From NCBI GenBank assembly GCA_029059925.1, contig JAIDVA010000239.1:1-5826 (forward strand): a stretch of 5,826 nucleotides of DNA, written 5' to 3'. This DNA is from Eubacterium sp. Lineage in GTDB: Bacteria > Bacillota > Clostridia > Oscillospirales > Acutalibacteraceae. The notes beneath the pieces were generated by a model. That model saw only the letters and a list, made by a program, of their open reading frames with translations. It was not told where the DNA came from and made no database searches. The position numbers were made by a program, and so were the translations under genes. Shown one piece after another: positions 1-5,823 of this stretch (the stretch's first letter is position 1; each line of letters begins with the position of its first letter).

Positions 1-136
1 TTGTATGCCCGTAAATCAAGGCTTTTTTGAGATAATCAACCATTTTAGAATAAAATTTATATTTGGTGTAAGATTTTGGAATTTCCCAATAGGGGACGAT
101 ATTATCGGTGTTACGTCGGTTTATATTGAGCTTCAC
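1..136 (-). CDS. possible 5' end of an unidentified gene, running off the left edge
   Basis: A minus-strand frame is open from a GTG at 134-136 to the window edge, giving 45 residues; an in-frame stop lies a short way upstream of the GTG. The peptide is rich in Lys, Tyr and Asn and includes PYWEIPKSYTKYKFYSK around residues 15-31, which reads more like a real protein than the antiparallel frame, which is rich in Phe, Ile and Trp. An internal ATG at 41-43 (peptide starting MVDYLKK) is another possible start. Neither start has a recognisable Shine-Dalgarno sequence. The frame lies just beyond the uxuB terminator, in the same direction, where a new transcription unit could begin. I do not recognise a family. 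It could equally be a chance open frame in intergenic DNA or the remnant of a gene. Confidence 0.3.
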   Translation of the reverse strand, partial: MKLNINRRNTDNIVPYWEIPKSYTKYKFYSKMVDYLKKALIYGHT

Positions 137-170
137 TATGTAATATGGACTATATATTTATTCTGGCATC

Positions 171-201
171 AAAAAAGCAGGCTGTTAAGGCCTGCTTTTT
201 T
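171..201 (-). terminator. intrinsic terminator of the uxuAB operon
   Basis: A perfect 12-bp inverted repeat (171-182 and 190-201) with a 7-nt loop begins 17 bases past the uxuB stop codon. The minus-strand transcript has a GC-rich stem core (GCAGGC with GCCTGC) flanked by an A-run on the 5' side and a run of six U on the 3' side, the classic Rho-independent layout. Because the A-run mirrors the U-run, it could also terminate transcription arriving on the plus strand. Confidence 0.93.
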
Positions 202-217
202 AGTAATTACATTTTTG

Positions 218-1069
218 TTATACACCTGAATATGCGTTGAATCCACCATCAACTGCAATATTGACACCTGTAATAAATCCTGAATAAGCCTCGTCACAAA
301 GGAACAGAAGTGTACCTGAAAGCTCTTCAGGCTCACCGAATCTGTCCATCGGTGTTGCGGCAAGGATTTTACCTGTCCTTGCGGTAGGTGTACCATCCTC
401 ATTCCAAAGGAGAGCAGCATTCTGTTTTGTTGAGAAAAAGCCGGGTGCAATTGCATTTACACGAATACCAAGCGGTGCGAAATGAACAGCCATCCACTCC
501 GTAAAATTCTTAACAGCTGCCTTAGCTGCACTGTATGCAGGGATACGTGTAAGCGGGCGGTAAGCATTCATTGATGTAATCATAATGATTGTGCCCTTTT
601 CCTTTTCAGCCATGTCCTTTGCAAATACCTGTGTAGGAATGAGAGTTCCTAAGAAATTAAGGTTGAATACAAAGCTGATTCCGTTAGGGTCAAGATCAAA
701 GAAGGTCTTGATATTCTCATCCTTTTGAACAAGGTCGATTTTTTCAAGTGTGTCCTTTGTTGTTGAACCTTTAGGATTATTACCGCCTGCACCGTTGAGA
801 AGAATATCACAAGTGCCGAGCTTTTCGTTAATCTCAGCTCTTGCCTGTTCCATTGATTCAAGGTCAAGCACATTACAGCCAACAGCAATAGCCTGTCCGC
901 CTGCAGCATTTATCTCATCTGCACACTGCTGTGCAGCATCCTTGTTAAGATCAAGAACTGCTACCTTGCAGCCCTGCTCGGCAAGCGTTTTTGCAAAAGC
1001 GCCGCAAAGCACTCCGCCGCCGCCTGTTACAACAGCTACTCTGCCCTTTAAATTATCGTGTTTAAACAT
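218..1069 (-). CDS. uxuB: SDR-family D-mannonate oxidoreductase (fructuronate reductase), UxuB type
   Basis: This is a cytoplasmic short-chain dehydrogenase/reductase of 283 residues, expected to interconvert D-fructuronate and D-mannonate with NAD(H) in hexuronate breakdown. Visible SDR elements are the glycine-rich nucleotide loop TGGGGVLCG (15-23), Asp40 at the end of beta-2 (suggesting NAD over NADP), NGAG (92-95), catalytic Ser166, YSAAK with Tyr179 and Lys183, and PG at 209-210. An insertion of roughly 25-30 residues after NGAGGNNPKG resembles the Bacillus YjmF/UxuB group and is not typical of short generic SDRs. E. coli UxuB belongs to an unrelated long-chain family, so the name rests on function and context. 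The ATG at 1069 is chosen because GGAGG lies 6 bases upstream; an in-frame ATG at 1114 would lie inside uxuA. uxuA lies 25 bases upstream, which strongly supports the role. A different polyol or sugar-acid SDR specificity cannot be excluded from sequence alone. Confidence 0.85.
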   Translation of the reverse strand: MFKHDNLKGRVAVVTGGGGVLCGAFAKTLAEQGCKVAVLDLNKDAAQQCADEINAAGGQAIAVGCNVLDLESMEQARAEINEKLGTCDILLNGAGGNNPKGSTTKDTLEKIDLVQKDENIKTFFDLDPNGISFVFNLNFLGTLIPTQVFAKDMAEKEKGTIIMITSMNAYRPLTRIPAYSAAKAAVKNFTEWMAVHFAPLGIRVNAIAPGFFSTKQNAALLWNEDGTPTARTGKILAATPMDRFGEPEELSGTLLFLCDEAYSGFITGVNIAVDGGFNAYSGV

Positions 1070-1075
1070 AATGTT

Positions 1076-1080
1076 CCTCC
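1076..1080 (-). promoter_or_regulatory. ribosome binding site that fixes the uxuB start
   Basis: The minus strand reads GGAGG followed by six bases and then the ATG at 1069. This perfect Shine-Dalgarno sequence sits in the 25-base uxuA-uxuB gap and argues against the longer frame that starts at 1114 inside uxuA. Confidence 0.85.
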
Positions 1081-1094
1081 GATATAAGATTAAA

Positions 1095-2159
1095 TTATTT
1101 TTTTGACTTTTCAACAGCCTCCCAGAGACCGTTGAGATAGCTTACACCAAGTGCTCTGTCAAAAAGTCCGTATCCGGGTCGAGCAACCTCGCCCCAAATC
1201 ATTCTGCCGTGGTCGGGGCGGATATAACCGTCAAATCCAACCTCCTGCAGTGCCTTAACAATTTCATACATATCAAGTGAGCCTGCAGCACTCTCGTGGG
1301 CAGTCTCATTAAACCACTGATTGTTGATTGAGACATTGCGAAGGTGGGCAAAATAAATTCTGTCGCCTGCAGTCTTAATGATTTCAACCATATCGTTATC
1401 AGGGCTTGCACCGAGTGAGCCTGTGCAGAGTGTAATACCGTTGTACTTGCTCGGTACCATATTAAGCAGCTTTTCGATTGCGTTCTTGCCTGTAATAATT
1501 CTTGGCAGATCAAAGATAGGCCATGGCGGATCGTCCGGATGAATTGCCATTTTAACATCACATTCCTCACAAACAGGCATGATTGCCTCAAGGAAATATT
1601 TGAGATTTGCCCACAAATCATCTGCTGTAATATCCTTGTATTTTTCAAAAAGCTCCTTAATTTCGCCCATTCGCTCGGTTTCCCAGCCGGGCATTGCATA
1701 ACCGTTTGAGTTATCATCAATCTCTTTGAACATATCCTCTGGGGATTTGCCCTCAACCTGTTTGCCGTCATAGCAAAGACAGGTTGAACCATCAGGCAAT
1801 GGCATATAGAGGTCTGTTCTTGTCCAGTCAAAAACAGGCATGAAGTTGTAGCAAATTACCTTTACTCCAACCTTTGATAGATTACGTATTGATGTTTTAT
1901 AATTCTCAATCAGTTTTTCACGGGTGGGCAAGCCAAGCTTGATATCCTCGTGAACATTAACACTTTCGATACATTCCATTGTAAGACCTGCAGCAGTAAT
2001 TTCATCATACATTTTCTGCACGTCCTCCATTTCCCATGCCTCGCCGGCAGGAAGATAATGGAGCGCCGGTACAACACCGACTACACCCGGAATCTGCTTA
2101 ATCTGGTCAAGAGTTACTGTGTCCTTCTCTGCACCAAACCAGCGGAAAGTCATCTGCAT
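1095..2159 (-). CDS. uxuA: mannonate dehydratase
   Basis: The enzyme dehydrates D-mannonate to 2-keto-3-deoxy-D-gluconate, the step before KDG kinase and aldolase, in the cytoplasm. It is a xylose-isomerase-like TIM barrel that needs a divalent metal, usually Mn2+. The 354-residue length fits Gram-positive UxuA (about 350-360) and is shorter than the E. coli form. The N-terminus has MTFRWFGAEKDTVTL and the GVVGVVPALHYLPAGE motif. Likely metal ligands by family comparison are His207 (AIHPDDPPWP), Cys245 (LCTGSLG), His272 (FAHLRN) and Asp316 (YIRPDHGRM); His317 and Tyr330 (PGYGLFDRALG) match the proposed catalytic pair. All are present, so the protein looks intact. The start at 2159 has AAGGAGG at 2167-2173, 7 bases upstream; the Met at residue 3 is less well placed. 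It is the first gene of an operon with uxuB, and a sigma-A-like promoter lies about 40 bases upstream. The isomerase (uxaC), kdgK, kdgA, regulator and transporter are not in the window. Confidence 0.96.
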   Translation of the reverse strand: MQMTFRWFGAEKDTVTLDQIKQIPGVVGVVPALHYLPAGEAWEMEDVQKMYDEITAAGLTMECIESVNVHEDIKLGLPTREKLIENYKTSIRNLSKVGVKVICYNFMPVFDWTRTDLYMPLPDGSTCLCYDGKQVEGKSPEDMFKEIDDNSNGYAMPGWETERMGEIKELFEKYKDITADDLWANLKYFLEAIMPVCEECDVKMAIHPDDPPWPIFDLPRIITGKNAIEKLLNMVPSKYNGITLCTGSLGASPDNDMVEIIKTAGDRIYFAHLRNVSINNQWFNETAHESAAGSLDMYEIVKALQEVGFDGYIRPDHGRMIWGEVARPGYGLFDRALGVSYLNGLWEAVEKSKK

Positions 2160-2166
2160 ATTTATA

Positions 2167-2173
2167 CCTCCTT
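2167..2173 (-). promoter_or_regulatory. strong ribosome binding site of uxuA
   Basis: The minus strand carries AAGGAGG followed by seven A/T-rich bases and the ATG at 2159. This is an almost ideal Shine-Dalgarno match and supports the annotated start. Confidence 0.85.
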
Positions 2174-2196
2174 AAATACTTTGATTTATCGGCTCT

Positions 2197-2225
2197 ATTT
2201 TACCACAACAAATAATACCTTTCAA
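2197..2225 (-). promoter_or_regulatory. sigma-A type promoter of uxuAB
   Basis: On the minus strand, TTGAAA (2220-2225, 5 of 6 to the -35 consensus) is separated by exactly 17 bases from TAAAAT (2197-2202, 5 of 6 to the -10 consensus). Transcription would start near 2190, giving a leader of about 30 bases with the AAGGAGG site in it. It is the best promoter match in the window and separates uxuAB from yqfCD. Confidence 0.65.
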
Positions 2226-2228
2226 GGT
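2217..2228 (-). promoter_or_regulatory. small palindrome over the uxuA -35 box, operator candidate
   Basis: ACCTTTCAAGGT is an inverted repeat with 5-bp arms around a 2-base centre. It overlaps the whole -35 hexamer, a placement where a repressor would block polymerase. The site is short, no regulator gene is visible, and it does not fit the CcpA cre consensus, so identity as an operator is a guess. Confidence 0.25.
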
Positions 2229-2234
2229 GAAATA

Positions 2235-3206
2235 TTATTTTCGTCTCACAATATAGGCGGCACTTATCACACATTTATCATCATCCATTTGATGCTCCTG
2301 TGACTTATTAATTATTTCATAGCCGTCAAGCTCCTTTTCTTCTAAAAAAGCAAGCTTTTTTTCAGCAAGTGCAAGCAGCTCATCATCACTTAGTGTTTTA
2401 GGCACTGAGGATAAAAAACATTCTTCATTCTCAATGATTCCGATAGGCAGAACAGTATCCTTAATTGTGAGATAGCTTTCACTCTGATTTGAAATATCAC
2501 CCTGCTGCATTTCAAAATAAAGAGGAATATCGGCAAAGAAAAATCTGATACGCTTATAATTTTTTCTATCGCTTACTGTCATATCTTTTTGCTCTCTGTA
2601 AGCAACTGTCTGCAGTTCTTTTCTCATTACATTGATGCCCTTGAGCTTATCCTCGTTGCCGTTTTTATCAGCAAGCTTGGTCTCGTTAATCTCAATTCTT
2701 GCTGTAGTGCCGGTTTTGTTTATATGCACCCAAGAGATATCCTCAAATTCGCTCATGATATCCCAGCAAAGCAAATCCCTGTCTACACTGCTCCACATAA
2801 CGCCTGATTTAAAATTATGATTTTCAAGATACGATTCGAGCATCGTATCGCTTATGCGGGCATTGCCGACGATTTCAACGTTCCAGATAAAACAGCTGAG
2901 AAAGGAAATTATGACTGTAAACGCAAGCATACCGACAAAAAAGCCTATACGATTTTTGAGTGGTAAAAGTACAAAAGGCAGTCCGCTTTTTTTGATTACC
3001 TTAACCTTTCCGCCATGTCGGAATGCATAGTGGTGTAATTTTTTATAAACTTTTAAATTACAATAAGCGACAAAACCATGTTCTATCCGTCTTACATTTC
3101 GCAGCTCGATACCATCAGCAAAGCACTCGGTCAAAAAATTTTCGGCAAAGCCACCTGTAAAAGCAAATTTGACATAACCGAACATCCATCTGAATAACCC
3201 TATCAA
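2235..3206 (-). CDS. yqfD: sporulation protein YqfD, internally shortened
   Basis: YqfD is a conserved membrane-anchored protein of endospore formers whose molecular role is unclear. The 323 residues begin with the family pattern FRWMFGYVKFAFTGG and a downstream ECFADGIEL; a hydrophobic membrane segment spans about 86-108 (IGFFVGMLAF onward), and then come GNARISD (114-120), ISWVHINKTGTTARIEI (157-173) and, near the C-terminal part, IRFFFADIPLYF (220-231). Family members are usually about 380-400 residues. The missing length falls between INETKLADK (173-181) and the RKELQTVAY segment (195-203), where other YqfD proteins carry the conserved NIVA...DGVI...VKxGDxVxKGxLLVSG region. The frame stays open, so this is an in-frame loss, not a frameshift. 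The start is a TTG at 3206 overlapping the yqfC stop by 4 bases, with GGAG 8 bases upstream; starting at the later ATG (3185) would cut the conserved N-terminus. The partner phoH, common downstream in Bacilli, is absent. Confidence 0.88.
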   Translation of the reverse strand: MIGLFRWMFGYVKFAFTGGFAENFLTECFADGIELRNVRRIEHGFVAYCNLKVYKKLHHYAFRHGGKVKVIKKSGLPFVLLPLKNRIGFFVGMLAFTVIISFLSCFIWNVEIVGNARISDTMLESYLENHNFKSGVMWSSVDRDLLCWDIMSEFEDISWVHINKTGTTARIEINETKLADKNGNEDKLKGINVMRKELQTVAYREQKDMTVSDRKNYKRIRFFFADIPLYFEMQQGDISNQSESYLTIKDTVLPIGIIENEECFLSSVPKTLSDDELLALAEKKLAFLEEKELDGYEIINKSQEHQMDDDKCVISAAYIVRRK

Positions 3207-3463
3207 GATGTAAACTCCATTGAAATAATATTGCCTTCGACAACTGCACCCTCACGAGTAAAGGAATTAATGCGCAAATCGTAGCCTGAAAATGTTATTA
3301 TCTGTGTGCCGAGACTAACGACAATTTTTTCATTTGAATATTCGACGATGCTTTGAAGACCATCAACAAGACATTCTCTGCCCGTCATTTCAATACGTGG
3401 TTTGCCGAAATAGTAATCATATTCCTGTGGTTTGATTTTTTCCTTTAGTTTGAGCTTTTTCAT
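3203..3463 (-). CDS. yqfC: sporulation protein YqfC (YabP/YqfC family)
   Basis: This is a small 86-residue protein of the YabP/YqfC family, found in endospore-forming Firmicutes and almost always next to yqfD; in Bacillus the pair belongs to the sporulation regulon. A Lys-rich N-terminus precedes the family core: PRIEMTGRECLVDGL (22-36), IVEYSNEKIVVSLG (39-52), TFSGYDLRINSFT (57-69) and the final GNIISMEF (77-84). It is predicted to be mostly beta strand, with no signal peptide or membrane segment. The length is normal for the family. The ATG at 3463 has GGTGAT at 3467-3472, a modest ribosome binding site. The TGA stop overlaps the TTG of yqfD as TTGA, implying translational coupling. The pair is isolated here between nadBC and uxuAB. 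Confidence 0.9.
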   Translation of the reverse strand: MKKLKLKEKIKPQEYDYYFGKPRIEMTGRECLVDGLQSIVEYSNEKIVVSLGTQIITFSGYDLRINSFTREGAVVEGNIISMEFTS

Positions 3464-3512
3464 TTTATCACCAATAATGTTTATGCACGAAAAGCTTATG
3501 AAAGAATATTTA

Positions 3513-3541
3513 ATTAAATAAACAATAATTTATTATTACAA
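3513..3541 (-). promoter_or_regulatory. weak candidate promoter for yqfCD
   Basis: The 76 bases between yqfC and the nadBC terminator are very A/T-rich. On the minus strand, TTGTAA (3536-3541) and TTTAAT (3513-3518) are spaced by 17 bases, matching 4 of 6 and 5 of 6 sigma-A positions; the -35 box touches the base of the terminator stem. Matches like this arise easily in such DNA, and a sporulation sigma factor would be expected for this gene pair, so this is only a candidate. Confidence 0.25.
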
Positions 3542-3587
3542 CAAAACAACGGATGTCTTAAAATTCTAAGACATCCGTTGTTTTGTT
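3540..3587 (-). terminator. long perfect hairpin, terminator of nadBC (probably bidirectional)
   Basis: A perfect 21-bp inverted repeat (3540-3560 and 3567-3587) with a 6-nt loop starts 10 bases past the nadC stop codon. On the minus-strand transcript the GACATCCGTTG arm leads into a U-rich end (UUUUGUU), so the U-tract is partly inside the stem. The mirror-image sequence gives similar U-rich ends on both strands, so it could also act on the plus strand. It separates nadBC from yqfCD. Confidence 0.85.
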
Positions 3588-3597
3588 ATATTTTAGT

Positions 3598-4437
3598 TTA
3601 CTCAATTGGTGTAAGATTTTTAAGACTTACATCCATAATAGGTGCTGAATGGGTAAGTGCTCCGCATGATACAAAGTCGACTCCGATTTCTGCAATTTCC
3701 TTTAGTCTTGCTTTGGTAACATTGCCTGAACACTCGGTCTGTGCCTTGCCATTAATCATTTCGACAGCCTTTTTCATAGTATCATTATCCATATTATCAA
3801 GCATAATGATATCCGCACCTGCGTCAAGTGCTTCCTTGACCTGCTCAAGTGTTTCTGTTTCAATTTCAATTTTGCGTACAAACGGAGCATATGCCTTTGC
3901 CATTTGAATTGCCTTGGTGATTGAGCCGGCTGCACCGATGTGATTATCCTTGAGCAGTACACCATCTGACAGATTATATCTGTGGTTTGTTGCACCGCCT
4001 ACGGTTACTGCATACTTTTCAAATGGGCGCATATTTGGTGTGGTTTTTCTGGTATCAAGCAGGGTGGTTGAATAGCCCTCAAGCTCATCCATATATTCTC
4101 TTGTAAGAGTTGCAATGCCGCTCATTCTCTGCAGATAGTTGAGACCTGTTCTCTCACCGCTTAAAATAGCTTTTACGTCACCGTAAATAACACCGAGCAA
4201 ATCACCTTTGCTTACTCTGTCACCGTCCTTGAAATTAGCCTCAAAGCGGCTTGTGCTGTCAATCAGCTCAAAGGTACGTTTGAAAATATCAAGCCCGCAG
4301 ATAATACCGTCCTGCTTGCAGATAAGCTCAGCCTTGCCCTGCTTGTCCTCAGGCATAACTGCGTTCGTCGATACATCCTCAGATGTTATATCTTCCTTAA
4401 GCGTGTTGAGAATATAATCATCAACATTAATCTTCAT
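3598..4437 (-). CDS. nadC: nicotinate-nucleotide diphosphorylase (carboxylating), quinolinate phosphoribosyltransferase
   Basis: NadC converts quinolinate and PRPP to nicotinate mononucleotide, CO2 and pyrophosphate, the third step of de novo NAD synthesis, in the cytoplasm. The 279-residue length is normal. The N-terminal part shows LKEDITSEDVSTNAV (13-27), then SGERTGLNYLQRMSGIAT (93-110). The type II PRTase barrel shows DTRKTTPNMR (128-137), GGATNHRYNLSDGVLLKDNH (147-166), EIETET (191-196), LDNMD (213-217), ECSGNV (235-240) and VSCGALTHS (256-264), so all substrate-binding motifs are present. The start is placed at the ATG at 4437, which gives the usual short N-terminus and has GGTG 5 bases upstream; an ATG at 4455 would add six residues of poor match. 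It overlaps the end of nadB by 11 bases, so the two are probably translated together. The gene is followed 10 bases later by a strong terminator. Confidence 0.97.
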   Translation of the reverse strand: MKINVDDYILNTLKEDITSEDVSTNAVMPEDKQGKAELICKQDGIICGLDIFKRTFELIDSTSRFEANFKDGDRVSKGDLLGVIYGDVKAILSGERTGLNYLQRMSGIATLTREYMDELEGYSTTLLDTRKTTPNMRPFEKYAVTVGGATNHRYNLSDGVLLKDNHIGAAGSITKAIQMAKAYAPFVRKIEIETETLEQVKEALDAGADIIMLDNMDNDTMKKAVEMINGKAQTECSGNVTKARLKEIAEIGVDFVSCGALTHSAPIMDVSLKNLTPIE

Positions 4438-5752
4438 TGTTACACCATTTATCATAAAATTTCTGGTCCTTTCCTTTTATTTCATCCATAATGAGCTTTT
4501 TGAATTCCTTTTCACGGATTTCCTTTTTCGGATAATTTTTTAAATCAAGCTCAGGCAGTTCAATAATCTTTTCATCTGTATCATTTGCAATAAGTATTGC
4601 GGCACGCTTAGCAAAAACGAGACTTTCAAGCAGTGAGTTTGATGCAAGTCTGTTTTTTCCGTGAACACCGTTGCAGGCAGTTTCGCCGACAGCATAAAGG
4701 TGCTCCATTGAGGTTTTGCCGTTTATATCGGTTTTTACACCGCCCATCATATAATGCTGTGCAGGGGTTACAGGCACTCTGTCCTTTGTGATATCGTAGC
4801 CCTCTTCCATACATGCGTCATAGATGTTCGGGAATCTTTCGGCCGCTTCTTCACTGCTCATAGTGGGCAGTGTTATGTAAACATGATCTGTGCCGAATTT
4901 TGTCATTTCTTCAACGATTGCGTTTGTAACAACATCACGCGGCTGCAGCTCGTCGGTAAATCTTTCACCGTTTTCGTTCAGGAGTATTGCACCCTCACCG
5001 CGTACGCTCTCGCTGATTAAAAAGCGTCTTCCGCTTTTTTTGCTGTAAAGTGTTGTGGGGTGAATCTGGATATAATTCATATCCTGCAGCTCAACATTGT
5101 GCTTTAACGCGAGTGCAAAGGAATCACCTGTTATGTGAGGGTAATTGGTAGAATTCGTGAATAATCCGCCAATTCCGCCTGTGGCAAGTATAATATCGTT
5201 TGCGATAATTGCACCCATTTCGCCATATTCATCTTCACACACAATACCCTGACAGATATTGCTTTTTTCAATAAAGTCAATCATTGTTGTTTGCTCAACA
5301 AAGGTGATGTTTTCTCTTTTTTTAGCAATTCTGAGAAGGGTGGCTGTGATTTCCTTGCCTGTTTCGTCCTTATGGTGAAGAATTCGGTTTCTTCTGTGAG
5401 CACCCTCACGGGTATAGTCGAAATCACCCTCTTCATCAGTATCAAACTTAACACCTAAATCAACAAGTGTTCCTATAACATCAGTCGATGATTTTATCAT
5501 AACCTTTACTGATTCAGGATTGTTTTCGTAATGACCTGCTTTCATCGTGTCCTCGAAATAGCAGTTAAAGTCATTAATATCCTTTAATACACATACACCG
5601 CCCTGTGCAAGATAAGAGTCACACTCTTTTAGGTTCTCTTTTGTGATAACAAGTATGTCTTTATCTTTGGGCAGGCATAGTGCTGCAAACAGTCCCGCAA
5701 CACCGCTGCCGACAATTACAACATCTGTTCTGATAAATTCTTTAATATTCAT
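4427..5752 (-). CDS. nadB: L-aspartate oxidase, short form
   Basis: NadB is an FAD enzyme that oxidises L-aspartate to iminoaspartate, which NadA condenses to quinolinate. Visible motifs are the dinucleotide-binding VVIVGSGVAGLFAA (11-24), the LAQGGVCV signature (48-55), TREGAHRRNRILHH with Glu116 (114-127), ATGGIGGLF (190-198), IHPTTL with His231, SESVRGEG (247-254), PRDVVTNAI with Arg272, AQHYMMGGV with His333, and GETACNGVHGKNRLASNSLLE with Arg368 (356-376). These cover the catalytic residues known from E. coli NadB. The protein has 441 residues against about 540 in E. coli; only about 65 residues follow RLASNSLLE, so the C-terminal helical domain is largely missing. My recollection is that many clostridial homologues have this short form. 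The ATG at 5752 gives the normal N-terminus; AAGGA at 5756-5760 sits unusually close (3 bases). A TTG at 5764 would add four residues. It is the first gene of nadBC; nadA is not seen. Confidence 0.96.
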   Translation of the reverse strand: MNIKEFIRTDVVIVGSGVAGLFAALCLPKDKDILVITKENLKECDSYLAQGGVCVLKDINDFNCYFEDTMKAGHYENNPESVKVMIKSSTDVIGTLVDLGVKFDTDEEGDFDYTREGAHRRNRILHHKDETGKEITATLLRIAKKRENITFVEQTTMIDFIEKSNICQGIVCEDEYGEMGAIIANDIILATGGIGGLFTNSTNYPHITGDSFALALKHNVELQDMNYIQIHPTTLYSKKSGRRFLISESVRGEGAILLNENGERFTDELQPRDVVTNAIVEEMTKFGTDHVYITLPTMSSEEAAERFPNIYDACMEEGYDITKDRVPVTPAQHYMMGGVKTDINGKTSMEHLYAVGETACNGVHGKNRLASNSLLESLVFAKRAAILIANDTDEKIIELPELDLKNYPKKEIREKEFKKLIMDEIKGKDQKFYDKWCNNED

Positions 5753-5765
5753 AGTTCCTTGCAAT

Positions 5766-5779
5766 AAGCCGAGAGGCTT
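5766..5779 (-). promoter_or_regulatory. small hairpin in the nadB leader
   Basis: On the minus strand AAGCC-TCTC-GGCTT forms a 5-bp stem with a 4-base loop, located 13 bases before the nadB ATG. An AGGAG sequence (5781-5785) lies just upstream. An alternative 4-bp pairing of GAGA (5780-5783) with TCTC (5771-5774) would exclude this hairpin and cover part of AGGAG. Both stems are short, so regulation is possible but unproven. Confidence 0.3.
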
Positions 5780-5784
5780 TCTCC

Positions 5785-5823
5785 TAAGTATATCTACGAG
5801 TAATCTGTTTTAAGTTATACTTA
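5785..5823. repeat. perfect 8-bp inverted repeat upstream of nadB
   Basis: TAAGTATA at 5785-5792 is repeated exactly in inverted orientation as TATACTTA at 5816-5823, 23 bases apart. Read on the minus strand, the proximal arm contains TATACT, a 5-of-6 match to a -10 box that would start transcription near 5780, but no convincing -35 box is spaced from it. The distal arm is itself in a small palindrome, TAAGT-TAT-ACTTA (5811-5823). The layout could be an operator for a NAD-responsive repressor, but the arms are A/T-rich and short. The window ends here, so the upstream gene is unknown. Confidence 0.35.

Noticed and set aside
97..107. Palindrome CGATATTATCG
   Set aside because: It is short and A/T-centred, with no U-run and no gene start at a meaningful distance, so it is compatible with chance.
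5..229. Plus-strand open frame of 74 codons at the left edge
   Set aside because: It reads straight through the uxuAB terminator into the end of uxuB, has no visible ribosome binding site within the window and has an Ile/Phe/Trp-rich composition with no recognisable family.
750..1106. Plus-strand open frame of 118 codons
   Set aside because: It is antisense to uxuB, whose SDR motifs are unambiguous. The Ser/Pro/Ala-rich translation is a shadow of the real reading frame.
1070..1114. Longer uxuB beginning at the ATG at 1114
   Set aside because: The extra residues overlap uxuA, do not match SDR N-termini, and the GGAGG site points to the ATG at 1069.
1199..1831. Minus-strand open frame of 210 codons in another frame inside uxuA
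   Set aside because: It overlaps an intact mannonate dehydratase, has a Gln/Arg/Leu-biased shadow composition and shows no domain motif.
3478..3485. CATAAACA on the minus strand upstream of yqfC as a sigma-E type -10 box
   Set aside because: It would start transcription inside the ribosome binding site, and no ATATT-like -35 element is found at the expected spacing.
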